From Aplectana chamaeleonis (Eukaryota > Nematoda > Chromadorea > Rhabditida > Cosmocercidae): a stretch of DNA of 64,000 bases. The stretch is taken from NCBI GenBank assembly GCA_029168955.1, contig JAPDOI010000378.1:310001-374000 (forward strand), in the 5' to 3' direction. The first letter of the stretch is position 1. Each line of letters starts with the position of its first letter. This document shows positions 1 to 13,500 of the stretch, one piece after another. The notes under the pieces are model-generated. The model was not told where the DNA came from and made no database searches. It was given only the letters and a program-made list of their open reading frames with translations. The position numbers and the translations under genes are program-made.

Positions 1-830
1 AGGCTGTCGTTAAAGCTAATTTAAATGTTCTCAGGGCCCTAGGTTGTATCTCATGGGGTAGCAGCAAGGAAACTATACTCACGACGTATAAGGCGATCCT
101 TTAGCCTGCCATGGAATACGCCGCACCGGTTTGGCAACTTCTAGTCTCAGAATCCTCTTGGACTAAGATGCAACGCGTACAGAATGCCGCTCTTCGCATT
201 GCCACCGGATGTGCAAGGAGTTCCCCAGTCGAGAAACTGCATGCAGAAACCCGTCTACTACCAGTGAAGGAGCACTGCCCGCTTCAAGCCCAACTATTCC
301 GTATCAATATTATTAAACAACCAAATCACCCGTCTTGGAGAGTGCTCAACCCCGTTAGAGAGAGGGACAAAAGAAAGCCATTTGTCGATGCTCCAAGCAA
401 AGTCAGCTTGCAAAGATGGCACGACTCACAGCAAGAACGACTCCGTCTTCTGCGCGAGGAGCACACCAAGTTCGTACGGTGTCATCTTGAGAAGGTGGCG
501 GTGAATCCTATACTAGGAGAAGTACCGCCCCCAATCTGTACATCCGAGACTCAACTCGGAAGAAAGGCTAGATGCACACTCGCATCGTTATGCTGCGGTC
601 TTCCTACAGTGCTCATGTCCTACGTCAGCAAGATTGACAGCAGCAAGTCTGATGTTTGTCCGGACTGCAGTTCCATCGTCCATGACACCACACATTTATT
701 TAACTGTCGGGAGAGACCCACCACGCTGACCACAATGGATCTATGGACGAATCCACTACTGGTCGCCCAGTTTCTCCACCTGTGACAAAACCCTCAATGT
801 GGCTGCAAAGAAGAAGAAGAAGAGGGTGTT
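1..830 (+). mobile_element. Non-LTR retrotransposon 3' end (reverse transcriptase tail, degenerate)
   Basis: The + strand encodes the C-terminal tail of a jockey/CR1-like LINE polyprotein: EYAAPVW, then QNAALRIATGC, TRLLPVKEH, and a terminal cysteine motif CPDCSS..H.TTHLFNC followed by LTTMDLWTNPLLVAQFLHL and a stop at 783-785. These blocks are typical of the region after the reverse transcriptase domain in this retrotransposon type. Just upstream an in-frame TAG at about 102-104 breaks the reading frame, so this copy is dead. After the stop comes a short 3' UTR ending in GAA repeats (about 807-825), as expected for a LINE tail. The left side is cut by the window edge. A second fragment of the same family lies at 2638-3125 on the - strand and a third 3' tail at about 10205-10278. 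Confidence 0.85.
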
Positions 831-1559
831 ATGCCGGATCATACTTCCTTCGCGGCTATGCGTAAAAAAGCGGTGTCGATCATTCGCAGCGATATCGCAC
901 TCTGGAGGGAATAGATTATTTTCACATGCGGAAAGGCAGTTTGTGGAGTGAAGCGGGATCGACTCAACCAGAGCGAGTGACCACCCGGTCGAATGTCAAT
1001 CCGATGGACTTGGGTTGCCGCCAAGGTATTCGACGCCCCGTATGCTGTGCAGGTTTGGAGAAGGTGTTCGGCAGGGACCCTCAGTTGCGGGGGATATTTG
1101 AAATATATCACTCTTATACCTCGCAGGTATTATACATCGGCCGATTGATGCTACAAGTATATTGTCTTGAGCGTTTTAAATTACATGTAGTATGTTTTCA
1201 TTTTTCAGAGGTTGTCATCGCCTCAGAAATCTGCATATATTTACTAAAAATTTCGAAAATGTTGTTGAAAATAAAGGTTTCAGTCGATCTCGGATGAATG
1301 TCTCATCCCATCTCACTCAAAGGACTGCCGTTTTGCTCATCAAAACAATAGATTCCCTCAGAAGCTCGTAATCGCCACACAAACCATGGGCTACAGTTGC
1401 TTTCGTCTTCGAAGATTGTGTGCTATTTCCGCGGCAAACCCAACTGTAGCCCACGGTTTGCCGTTCGTGAATCCCAGCCTTGGTTTAATAGAGTCAAGCA
1501 TTGCGCGAATGTTTATATAGGATTGTGCATTGTGTACCGTGTAATGACTGCTTCTCAAG
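831..1559. other. Non-coding stretch upstream of the first recognised exon of gene 1
   Basis: No convincing exon is seen. A short open stretch ending at 1280 (ATG at 1260, coding six residues before a GT) would join in phase to the exon at 1560, but this is too short to support. Near 1383-1462 there is a short inverted repeat (aaccatgggctacagttg and its complement) with a 50-base loop. The 5' end of gene 1 may lie here or left of the window. Confidence 0.4.
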
Positions 1560-4500
1560 GAAGAGGCCGAAGCCGCTCGTCTAGCTTCTGCAGCTGAGCA
1601 TCCTGACGATGCCGCACCGCATCATCATCAGCACCAGTATGGAGTTCATCATGGACATGTTGCTCATCACGCGCCCCATCACCAGTATCACCATGCACCT
1701 TCTCGTCCTCCAGTACCACCGCACGCACCGGTATGTTATTTTTTCTTGTGGAAATCCCTCTGCGCAGTAATAGTGGGAGGAATAACCGAAAACTGCTCTC
1801 ACTTTTAACGAAAACATGAATTTTTCGAATTAACGAAAACATGAATTTTTCGAACTTGGAATGCTTTGTTGGATTCAGGAGACTCATCTTCGTGGTATTC
1901 ACCATTCGTTGCTTCGTTTTTCCCGCATGAAGGGAACGACCCAGAAAAACAGTATGCTCCGGAAAAGTCCTTTCGTAGCTATGCCTTCTTCCAACACAAC
2001 CACATAGATGGTTTTGTGTGAGAAATTTCAGTCTTTGCTCCTCCTTCCCCCCCCTATGGGATAGAGATGTTTTTTTAATACTCTCCCTTCGTTATATTTT
2101 TTTTGCAAGTTTCAACTTGTTTCTAGTATGGCCAATATCACCCACCTCACGTTATGGGCCAACAACCCCAGCAACCTCATCCGAATGTTGCGCAGTTTCA
2201 TCCGCAGCATCAGAGGTACGACGGAGGCGTCCCTGCGAATTACAGGTTAATTTAATTTCGTGTTATTTTTCGCCTCTGAACTATTGGTGCTAGGGTTTTC
2301 GTGGTGTGTAATAAGGATTCTTTGTTCAGGATCATGAGACGAGAGTCTGTGGACGGAACTGACGCCAGCCCACCATTGGATCCTGTTCACCCCAAGATGC
2401 CTATTCAGACCCAACATAGCAAGGATCTTGAAAATACACAGGAAGTGACTGGCGAGGTAAGCTTTATTTTTTGGAACATTTATTACATTCACGTCAGCAC
2501 ATGTGAATAACGGAAAAAAGCGAACGGAAAAAGAATAAAGCGGAACCAAGAGTAAGCAAAAAGAAAACTAGGCTCTACTAGAGCCAATGTACGGTTCTTG
2601 TTGCAGATACCGGTCAACCTGCCTCTTAAAGTTACTGAAAGAACTTCTTCTTCTGCAGCCTCGAAGCGGTTTTTGTCATAGGTTAAGGAACCGAGCGACC
2701 ATTACGGGATTCTGTTGTGGTTAAGGAGGTAGGTCTCTTCGGGCACATGAATAAGTGCGCCGTGTCGTTTCCGAGACTACCGAAGTCCGGGCATGCGTCA
2801 GGTCGGCTGCTGTCGATTTAATTGACGTAAGACATGAGCAACGCAGAGTGACCACAGCGCAGCGAGGCAAGAGCACATCTGGCTCGCCTGCCGAGTTGAG
2901 ACTCGGACTCGCAAACCCGAGGCGGCACTGCTCCCAAGAGGGGGGACAGCCGCTTTCCCGAAATGTCCTTGAACGAACTGGGTATGCTCCTCACGCAGGA
3001 GACGAAGCCTTTTCATATTGGAATCAGCCCATCTCTGTATATCCACGTTTCGAGGAGCGTCTGCGAACGGTGTCCTTACAGATCTCTCTCTAACCGTCTT
3101 GATAATTCTTGTCGTCATTCGGTTGTTTCAGAACATTCAATGAAAGAACTAGGCACCAAGAGCCTTTCACTGAAGCACAAATACTCGAATTCCTCTTGAA
3201 TGTGAAAAAAATTTCGCCTTAAACGAGTGCGAGGCTGAGGGAAGCTGAGTCTTAAACCCTGACCTCTTGTATTAGAACGTCGCAAGGTGAAGAATTAAGA
3301 TAGTTTAAGTCCCACTAATTCGTTAAACAACTTGAAAATTAAGAATAAATAATTTCTTTTCTTACTGAGAGCATGAGTGTAGTTGTAGCAAGAGTCCCTT
3401 GATCACTGTGAACGTAGAAGCAAGTTCGTATTGTGGAAAGGAGACTGTCATGTATCTGGAGTTGAGGCAACGAATGAGGGACAGAGGCGGCACCAGCTTC
3501 TTAGGATACCTAAAATCTTTATAGACTCCCGAAATATTCCTTTTCGAGGAAGTGCTCTTATGACATTCGATGTCCCATGTTTACATGGTTTCCTTTTCGC
3601 AAGGAACTACATCCGAATTTGGAATGCTCCACAAACACAGCTGGATGAGGTTATAATAAAAGAGAAGCCTAGACGTTTAAAGCCACTGTCCAAGCTCGGA
3701 ATCGATTTTCCGTTTTTCTGCCTAGAGAAAATTTCACGCTGATCATAATGGTGTCTTCAAAATCACTCAGAACTCACTACGAACTGAGTTACGGCTCCTC
3801 GAAATTTTCGAATTTGAACTGGTAGAAGTTCGCGGACGAGTTGTCCCGAGCCTGTATTTTCTCGTTATTCGCAGCCATCATTCTGAAGCAGGTCACAGTA
3901 TAAATCCAGACTGAAATTAAAAGGAAGAACATAGATTTTGAATAAAATCATTCGCGCGTCTCTTCCCTATTGAGGTCGGAAACCTGCCAGTGGGCGTTGC
4001 CCATTTTTTCTTTCAAGGGGGCGTGGTCGACTTTTTCCTAGCTTTTTCTCGCTTATTTGAGCGAATTGAGATTTCGCGCTTGGCAGGGTTGCTATAGACG
4101 GCGACCGGACCAAAATATCAAAAATCACCTCTGAGGTTGGACTGTGCCTTTAAGAATTTACTAGCTCCATAGGAGGTACAGCTGGTGCTCGAGCGTCGCT
4201 TTTATAGAAAAAGGGATGATCGTAATCTGAACACATCTACTACCCTCTCACACCTTCTCCCTACCTGCACCTATCGCTCAGACGAAGTTGTTGTTCTACG
4301 TGTTCAATTGTTGGTCTGTGACTAATAATTATTTATATTTAGATCGTTATTTGATGTTGTGTTACAGAATGTTCCTGCTCCGGCACAAGGAGATGCTACT
4401 GTTCCATCATCAAGGCGTGATTCTGGATCAGGTCGTCGCGCAAACGATTCAAACGTTGGTGGCTCAGAGACACTGCCGAGGCCAACAACCAAGGTATATC

Positions 4501-7500
4501 TAGCACTGATTACCACCCAATCATGTTCTTTCGTACCATAGCTTTTCTGCCTCTCAAAACATCTGGCGGCTTAAAAGCAGTGCTCTGCGTTCTTGGTATC
4601 ATGAGAGGTGTGATGTTTATCAATAGTGGTAGGATACCAGCCTCCCTACAATTCGTTACCTCTGGTACTGTTTTGCTGAGACCCTGTGCCATCCACAGAA
4701 TCGAGTCTTTCATATTCTAAACTCCGAGTTTCCATCAGCAGAATTGGTGTTGACAAAAAGGTTCTGACTGGGATAGTTCAGCTCGGTACATCATACATCT
4801 CAAAAGATTAAGTGGCTGAAGCTCCACCGCTCATTTACGTGATGTGTTGTAACTCACTCGTTCTTTCAAGACTGATCTATACTTGTTTTCATGTGTTTCA
4901 GCAGCGTATTGTGTATAACAGCAATGCGAGTAAGTTTGCCCCGCTGCAGAAGAGTGCAACCGTCGGAGAAATTCGTGATTCTGCTGGTCCACAAAGGTAC
5001 GTTCCATGCAGTTTTATATTTTCAAGAAGTTGATTCATTTCAGTTTAAAATTAACCTGTAATTTATTCTATCTTTTGCTAATTAAACTATGGAGCTTCAA
5101 TATGAATAAGGAACGTAAACATGCATACTAAAGACGCTGTTCGCGATAAAGTTTTCGTTGGTAAACACTTATGGTAGGCATTGGGAGTCGAACAGCAAAA
5201 AAACTGGGTTAAGCGCTTTCTTTAGGGCCTTCTGTGTAAAATTGTTGCTGAAAACATACGAAAATTATTCCCACACCACTTTCCTAACCTCTCGATTACC
5301 CGGCACGCGCCCATAAAATCGAAGTCTTGCAGTCTTGCAAAGTGTTGACTGATCCGTTGTCTTTTTCAGCAAAAAAAACACTGCTGATGATTGCAGGTCA
5401 CGGTGTTGCGGGAATCCAGCTTTGTCGGTATTGATGACAACAACTGTGACCCGAGTGGGCACAACCTAACGTTTGGAACATCCTTCTTAGCAGTTTTTCT
5501 GCCTCGAAGAGGGCGTTCGCCCCGTTTTTCCGACGCTGTGCTCCTATGAGCTATATCAGCCGAAAACCGAAGAGCGGAGCCTATCGGGGACAGGACTTCA
5601 AGTTGTGGGAAAGATAATGTTGGTGAACATATGGTGTCGCTTTAGCTGTAGCCGGTTATCAATTTACTGGTGGAGCCGTTTAGGAGCCGTTATTCTATCA
5701 GCGAAAACAATGCACAGCTTCATTTTTGTTATCGGATACGGTGGATAAGAATGCTCGAAGCTTTTTTGCGCAGTTGAAAATATCCAAATAACGCCCGAAA
5801 CCGCACTTTCGGAAACCGAAGAGTCTCAAAAAGATGAAGTCTTAATAATACCTTTCGCCAATTTCATTTTTTTCCTTGGGTAACCTGAGTTCTCAATTAA
5901 TAAACAGAAGGTACAGCCAGGGCTGGGCACACGTCCCGGCATGGCGATTCTGAATTTGCACCCCCCTTAGCTCGGTAATTTTTAGGCACCCCCTTATGGG
6001 AAATCGAAATCGGCTGTTTTTCGGAATAGTTCAACAGCCATGATCTTGACTTCCTGATTTTGATAAACAAGAATATAAAAAAAAGCACTGAATAGAGAAA
6101 ATTCCGAAAATGGCAACAAAAAGGGTAGTGTAATTTCTGAATTTATTACAAAAGATAAAGCATTTTTCAATACAAAACAATTGAACAATTACCAACAACA
6201 GAACTACTACTATTGCGATAACTAATGTTTCCTGTCGAATGCTTTCATAAACCTATGAAGGATTAGTTAATTCTGTGTTTGATTGTTCTGATGTGGAAAT
6301 CAGAACTATTTTGTGTTGTGGAACAATGTTAGGATTCATGTGATTCGTAGGAGTAAAACCCAAATTTTACCCTCCTAGAATGCCGCAATCCCTTAAAAAT
6401 CGGCTTGCCGTGCGATACGGTGTTTGTACGCAGCTACACAGCGCACACACGGGAATGGACGCGCACACAATATTAATAAAAATGTATTTTATAACAGAAC
6501 CGAGGGGAGAAAAGGATTGAAACTGAAGGAAATGAAAGATGGTAAAGGTAGTCTATTCTGGATGTACCCACTTTAGAAATTTAATGTAAATAAACAAAGT
6601 TAGAGCGGGTGTAAATATTTATCCGTGATAAGGTTCATTCAAACGAACCTAGTTGATCAAAACTAGCATTAAACTGAGAGCAAAGGACATTGTGAGAAAG
6701 AGGAGAATCTGGCAAACATTTTACCATCAATGGGACCGGTTTTTAATGTGATTTAAGGACCTTAAATCTCGTCCCGGTTTTACCCCGAAAACCGGGACAA
6801 AACCGGGACGAGTTTTAAGGTTCTTAAATCACATTGAATATCAAACCTATTGCTATTAAAATGTTTGCCAGATTCTCATCTTTCGCGCAATGCTCTTAGT
6901 TCTCATGTTTATGGGTGTTTTTAATCAACTAGGTTCATTTGAATGAACCTTATCACGTCCAAAAAATTCACTCCGCTCCAACATAGTTTGTTTACATTAA
7001 ATTTCTATACTGTAAACATTGAAAGAATTCTATTTCTGCCTGCTTCAATTTACTCCAGTTTCAATCATTTTCTCCTCCCCGTTCTGTAATAAAATACATT
7101 TTTTAATTAATATTGCGTGCGCGTCCACTCCAGTGCGCGTTGTGTAGCTGCGGACAAACACCAGATCGCACGGCTAACCTAGTCTATGAGAGATTGCGGC
7201 ATTCAAGGTGGATAAAACTCGGGTTCTTATGCTCAGGGTACTTTTTAATGAGGAGAAAACGGTCATTCGCTTCTTTCATAGTAACTTGCAGTCTTCAATT
7301 TTTACAGTTGGCTCTCTTCATAAGTCACATTCTCATGAATAAAAATCTATTGACTAGTTGTGATGCTGACTGTGCTATCTGTACTGTTAAACTGTCGAAA
7401 TAAAGCCTAGCCTGCTAGGATGAGGCGGAGTAAGCAGCGGAGCGGTCGGTCATTGCAAAGTATAACAGTGATAAGAAGATTTTGACATGATAAGCCCGAT

Positions 7501-10500
7501 AAGCCTTGCTTCGACCGGCGCAAAATGAGCGACCTAGGCTATACATCAGTTCGCTAATCTTTTTTTGAACTTGAATGATAGTTTTCCTGGGCGCTGTCTT
7601 AGTATCTTTGCCTCGAATCGGTAGCCACCCGCGTAATCAATGAACGCTGCATCAAAGAAACATGACACCACATCAATCCTTACTTGCTACAAGATAACAG
7701 AATGGTGTATTCCTTCATCAAAGCAAACTTTGACAGCAACTATGAATTACTGCGAACACAACCTGCATCTCTATCAATACTTTGAATTCTTTTCGTGTTC
7801 GACTCAAAAAGCGGAGAAGAAGATATGACAATTTAGAAGTATAGTGCGTACTATTTTTTTTCCTGAAATTCGACAGAACATGCACTTCGTTCTTTTTTTT
7901 TGGTGTTCGGTTTAGGCACCCCCCTTTGCCCTCTCTGCAACGTCTAATATGCACCCCCCTAAGGTTACCCGGGACGCGTGCCCAGCCCTGGGTACAGCCT
8001 ATCTTCCAGAATGTAAGCCGGGTGGGCGACCGCACCGCGAGGTTAAAGTAGACCACAAGTGAGTTTTCTTAGTCTCGCTAATGACTTTTTAGTTTTTCTT
8101 TTGATATGTTATGGCCTATTATACTGAAAACTGGGCGATGAATTCCAAACAATAAAAAAGTCGCCGGCGAGACTAGGGAGATTTTCTTGTGATCTGCTTC
8201 AATCGCGCGGTGCGGTCGCCCTCCCGGCTTACTTTCTGAGGGACAGGCTGTATGAATCGTAGCCTGAATATATTGGGTTGATGCATAATTATGGAACGTT
8301 ATGTTCAAATCATCATTTGAGAGCATAGTCACCATCCAGTTCAAGAACTGCTTGTTTGTTTGCCAGTTTTTCGATGAGCGATTGACATGATAGTCCGTTC
8401 CATCTTTATCTTCCGAACTAGTGTCACCCGATTTAAAACGAATGAACCACTTCCGTGTTGCACTATCAGTAATTGTTCCTTTGCAAATGTTCGTTGAGAC
8501 CGCGAAATGGCTGGGCTGCGGTCCACCCTTTCTCGTAGTGGTATAGCATAATATTTCGAATATGAGTGTGATTTTCGAGACGCATTTTTCAAATTAAATA
8601 TTGAGAATTTTTTAAATATAAATATTGACGAAACGCCAATTTTTATTAAGGAAAAAAAAACGTTCGATAATTATGACGTCAATAAAAACGTTCGATAATT
8701 ATGCATCAACCCAATATTTCACGAGAGGTCATGTCAGATTCGCCCTCGCGCGGCGTATTGTAGCTTCCTTTTCTGCGGCTCTGCTTTGTCGGGGCATATC
8801 ACTGGTGTCACCCCTAGGTAGATAGTGGTATTGCTTTTCGATTTTGGGCAAAGAGAAACTAGGAAACGAAAGGAAGACCCATGAAGCGGCGAAGATACGG
8901 TAGCGGAAACGGGACACATTTAGGGCGAAACATGGACATTTCGAATTTTGGTATTCTGAGCTGTCAGTGAACGCTAATTTTTCGCTTTTAGAGGGAGGGG
9001 TGGCCGTGGCGCTCGTGGTGGTCGTGGATATAATCGCGGTGGTGCCGCAAACGATCGACGCAGCAGCTTTTCCGGAGCTGAAAAACCTTCTGCGCCATCC
9101 GCTGGAACAAAGCCGGCTGGGACTGAATGTGAGGCAGTCGAACAGAAGCAGTCGACGGAAATGAGGACAGATCGCACCGATCGAATGGTATGCACATTTC
9201 ATTTATTCTCTCTTCCCATATGAACCTTGTGTACACATCTTCACCTTCGGCAACCTTTCTTACGTCATTAAAACGTCCATTTAGGAAAGTATTTTGGAGA
9301 ACGGTAAGAAAGCCCATCTTTTTAGCTCTGGCCGACTTCGAGAGAAGGGGCGGTAAGCGGATCATAGGAGCTGTCAGAGATCTGAGACGACTCTTATGTA
9401 TGTAGAACACAACTTTGAAATTCAAAATTTACGGTTGTCGCACGAAAGGGAACTATGGTTGTGTAGCGAGATAACTTTCAAAGAAAAAATAGAATATTAT
9501 TCTTATGTCAATGAACTCCGAACTGATTAGAAGCATAATTGTTCAAGGACTACCATGGTTCACACGCTTCATTGCGAGGTGGCCGGACTGGCACGTTGCG
9601 GAAAAATCGTGGTGGTGGTGGATATCACAAGGAACGAACACCAAGAGAGTCCCGGGACGACGCTCCTTGGTCTGGCGATAAGGCCACGGACGGTGAATCA
9701 CGCAAGGAGGTATTGTTTGTCTGCATTCGTTTCTCCGAAGCATTTTGCTTCGATTTTCGTTGTCGTGTTTGAGACCTGAACATTGTTTTAGCAGTCGAAG
9801 CTACCAGCAGAGCAGCCAGATCTGTCGAACCGACTGGAAGAAAAACTTTCGGCGGCACCTCTGAAGAAGGATTCCTCAAAGGCACCTGCGTCACCTGCTG
9901 CAGCGCCAACCACAACGTCCTCCTCAACGTCTGTGCAAGATAAAAAGAAAGAAAAGAAGAAAACCAACAAGGTGAGTATCATCGCTGGCTAGGTTCTGCT
10001 AGTGTTTTTTTCTGTAGGTAGTGCATATGATTGGTACGGTCGACACGGAGCTGTTCGTTGGATCGGAGTGTGCCCGAGCAGTCTACATCTCAACGTGTCT
10101 ATGCATGCGGCGCGCTCTCTGTCTTCAGCAGAAAACATCCGAAGAACAATTCCGTTTAAGTCATATGTGGCTAGCCATGTATGTGACGCCGCCTGGGTGG
10201 GAGCGCGAGAGAAGGCCCGTACTCGCCTAGTTTCTCAACCTAGAATAAAACCCTCTGTGTGGCTTCCAAAAAGAAGCCCGTCTGCGTCCCGTATCAGTTT
10301 CGACCGACGTTCTCAGACAATCGCCGCATTCAATGCGTGTCGAATATGTATTCAGTTCGAAGACAAGGCGGTTTCGGACACACTAAGGGAATATGCGGCT
10401 AGGGGAGCACGTGCTCCTATTGTGTTTCAAAATACAGCACGTGTCCTAACAAATGAAACGTTTGATGCGTGCATGGTACATATTCAACTCGATGACGAAA

Positions 10501-13500
10501 CCATTTTCCAAAAAAAAGGCGCACTCTCGAGTCGGAAATCAGATGTGGACAGCGTCGCCGGTTCGATTGCCCAAGTTTGCGGTACTTAGCCCGCCCAGCC
10601 GCTGGAGACCTCGTCCAACCGCCCCCGAGGGTGCTCGCGGAGCTGGCCGCGTCGCATGTGGGTGTTCCGGCCGCGTCGCGCATAGGTGTGTTACTACAAT
10701 AGTTCTGTACTAGCTTGAATCAAGTGCTCCTGCGATGAAATTATGCAGCATTTGCTGCTGTTTGGAACACGTGACCCTGCGATAGAGCTTTTCGATAAGT
10801 GTGGTCACTCGAATTGAATGCATATTCGACACGCATTGAATGCGGCGATTTTCTGAGTTAGTCATTTTGTGTTTGTTGCACATATCTAGAACCGACTGAA
10901 GAAAATACACTCACTGAGTTCGTATTCGTTTCACAGCCATATGTTGTAAATGGGTATAGACCTTGTTGGAAAACGCCGAAGTCAGATGGACTTCGACGGT
11001 TGTTCAGCCAACTGCGGAGGGGGGGGGGTTCTAGGGTTTTCATACTCGACGAAAGCTGGCTTTTCCTGTGAGCTTATAATAAAGCGGACTCAAAGGGTCT
11101 GATCCGCGAAGGGTAAGCATTCACCGCCCTCGTCGTCCTAATGTTTAATTACGAGTTTCACGAATGCCTTGTGATTCAAAGGGATTTGAGCCTACCAAAC
11201 AGTTCAAATGCCGGATTTGCATTATTAATGAAGAGAATGGGCTCGCAGTCGTGATTGGTAGCTTTGCGCTGGATTTATGAAGCTCCTCTGGTACGCGATA
11301 TTAACACCGTGACAAATACTCAGACCAGAGACCGAGGTTAGGTTGCTACAGGGTTTTATGGAGCAGCAGCAAGTCTTTCGGCTTGCTTCTTACCAAAAAA
11401 GAGCATTTTCAGCTCCCTATTATTGGTTTCCGCAAAGGTCATTGGTTGATAGCAAAAACCAAGCATAGTGATCATCAACTTTCTTGTAAACCTGTTTGGC
11501 ACATTTTAAAGCTCTTCTTTTTTGAGAACATTAGACGTGTTCCATACTGAAGAATAGGTCTGACGTGTGTTTCATAGGCTGTAAGTAATATTGCGCTGCT
11601 TCTGATGCCCAGATAAAAAAAAACAATTGGTCTTATTCTGTTGTTACATTCCATTTCTGACTACTCAAAGACAGTGGTCACAATGATTTTCGACTCTGTG
11701 TTTCCCAATCAAGACAAAGCGTTAGCTACCGAGTGTTACTAAAATTACACGAATGACTTCACGTAACCTACTGAAAAGTAGCATTTATTTAATTTGATCC
11801 AAAACTTCTGAGTGGCCGCAACGCTGCTATGATAGCTTTATCATAAAAGTCGAGCGGTTGTTTCTGATAAAACACAATCGCAAAATTGGAGAAACAAGGG
11901 TTTTAGTTAGGGTCTTAAGGGAAGAATGGAGCAACAGAGGGTTGAGAATTTTAAAGGACGGTACACAAAGGGGTGGTATATGTTATGTACACTTGGCGTG
12001 CAGCTGGCACCAAACGCGCTCGCCGCGGCGCGCCTTATTGACACCCGGGATTGCATGCAACTAGCATGGGGGCACAGACACTTCTCCAACACCCTCTCCT
12101 CTTTCTAGTCAAGGTATGTGAGTGACCTAAACAATAGTTGCGTCAAATTGTCTTTCGCCTATTGACCCCACGTAAGCCACCTTTTTAACATTGACTCCTT
12201 CGAACGTGGCAAATTCCCAAGCTCCTCAATGTAATTCATAAACTCACTCCATGTCGAGATACTATCATTCTGTATATTTTCTCTATGAGGTTAACTAAAT
12301 CCAGATATTTCTCTATTTGGCTGACTAACCCAGCTTGACTCATCACTCACAAATTGAAATTGAAACTAGAAAATTAGAGATCTCACAGAGATTTTTGGCT
12401 AGAGTAGGAGAAATTCGCGATGTTTCAGAAATATCAGATATGCAGATCACTCAAGAAATTTGGTAGAAATTAAGAAAGATCAGCTATACAAAGATTCTTG
12501 CTGAAAAACTGCAAAATGTTCAGTGAAATCTCCTAAAACGGATTAATGAGCTTTTCAGAGTTAAGGAGAACACAGAGATTTCTCTCCTTAAAAAGGAAGG
12601 AACAGAAACTGAAAAGTTACGGTACATAGCATACCTGGTTCCTCCAAGAGAGACTTCAAGGAATAGCCTTCGGGAATGGAGTGGAAAACATTAAACGCGT
12701 ATGGATACATAACTGCAGATACTGTTTCCTTCCTACGGGGGTATTTATATGTGTCAGACGATGGACCCAGATATGTTTTTCCCCTACTTTTGGGACACAT
12801 TTACGTTCAGGACAATGAGTGTGAAATTAATGCATAAACAAATATGACTTCGTTCATGATATTTATGCCGCACCTGATCTTTTGCTATTGACAATGTCTT
12901 GAGCGTAGTATGAGATCAGAACTCATCTTCAATACATATCTGTGTTTTGCTATCAAGATCCTAAGCTCTGGTCCAGCCGTAGTGACCTGTTGATTTCGAT
13001 TATCACCGGCAGCGGAGCGGTCGGCCTCGGTGAAATATAACTAGTGATAAGGAGGTTTCGACGAAAAAGCCACCGCACCGCGCTGTGATAACCGAAAACA
13101 TGAGTTCACTTGGAATGAAACAGAGTCTATGTTTCCTGAGTTTCCGTAAAATCTTCTTCACTTTTTTCATGTATTATTTGAACAGGTGACCTACTCTTTA
13201 ATTTTTCTTTCGAATGGGCACCACTTTGTTGAAGTTGTGTTCTGAGGAATAGTTTATGTCTTCTTAGTCTAATAATAATTATTCATTGATATATTTTTTG
13301 ATGTATCTACTGAATTTTCTTCACTATTTCTTATATTATTTGAACAGATAACCTACTTTTTAAGTTTTTTTTTTGGGTGGGTATCACTTCGTTGAACTGT
13401 ATTCTGGGCAATAATTTCTGTCTTTCTAATCTACAAATAATGATTCATTGATTTATTTGTAAAGTATCTCTTGGAATTGTAGAAAATTCAAAAATCTGTT

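Larger units (their letters stand above)
5912..8253. mobile_element. Foldback element interrupted by a hAT-like insertion
   Basis: The right part (7991-8253) is a hairpin: tacagcct...gtaagccggg and its inverted form cccggcttac...aggctgta flank a loop of about 150 bases. The left arm begins at about 5912, before the hAT-like element at 5918-7990, so that element landed inside this foldback at its left edge. Removing it and one copy of its 8-bp duplication restores a unit of about 260 bp. Confidence 0.7.

Noticed and set aside
1260..1280. Possible first coding exon of gene 1 (ATG plus five codons before GT)
   Set aside because: It is in phase with the exon at 1560 but too short to distinguish from chance.
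2755..3093. Open frame on + opposite the LINE fragment
   Set aside because: The LINE reading on - has clear conserved blocks; the + frame is its shadow.
9285..9303. Possible 19-nt micro-exon of gene 1 with good-looking AG and GTAAG borders
   Set aside because: Including it puts the next exon out of frame, whereas joining 9187 to 9548 keeps phase 0.
10002..10589. Open frame of 195 residues on +
   Set aside because: It runs across a LINE tail and the TIR element; no protein family.
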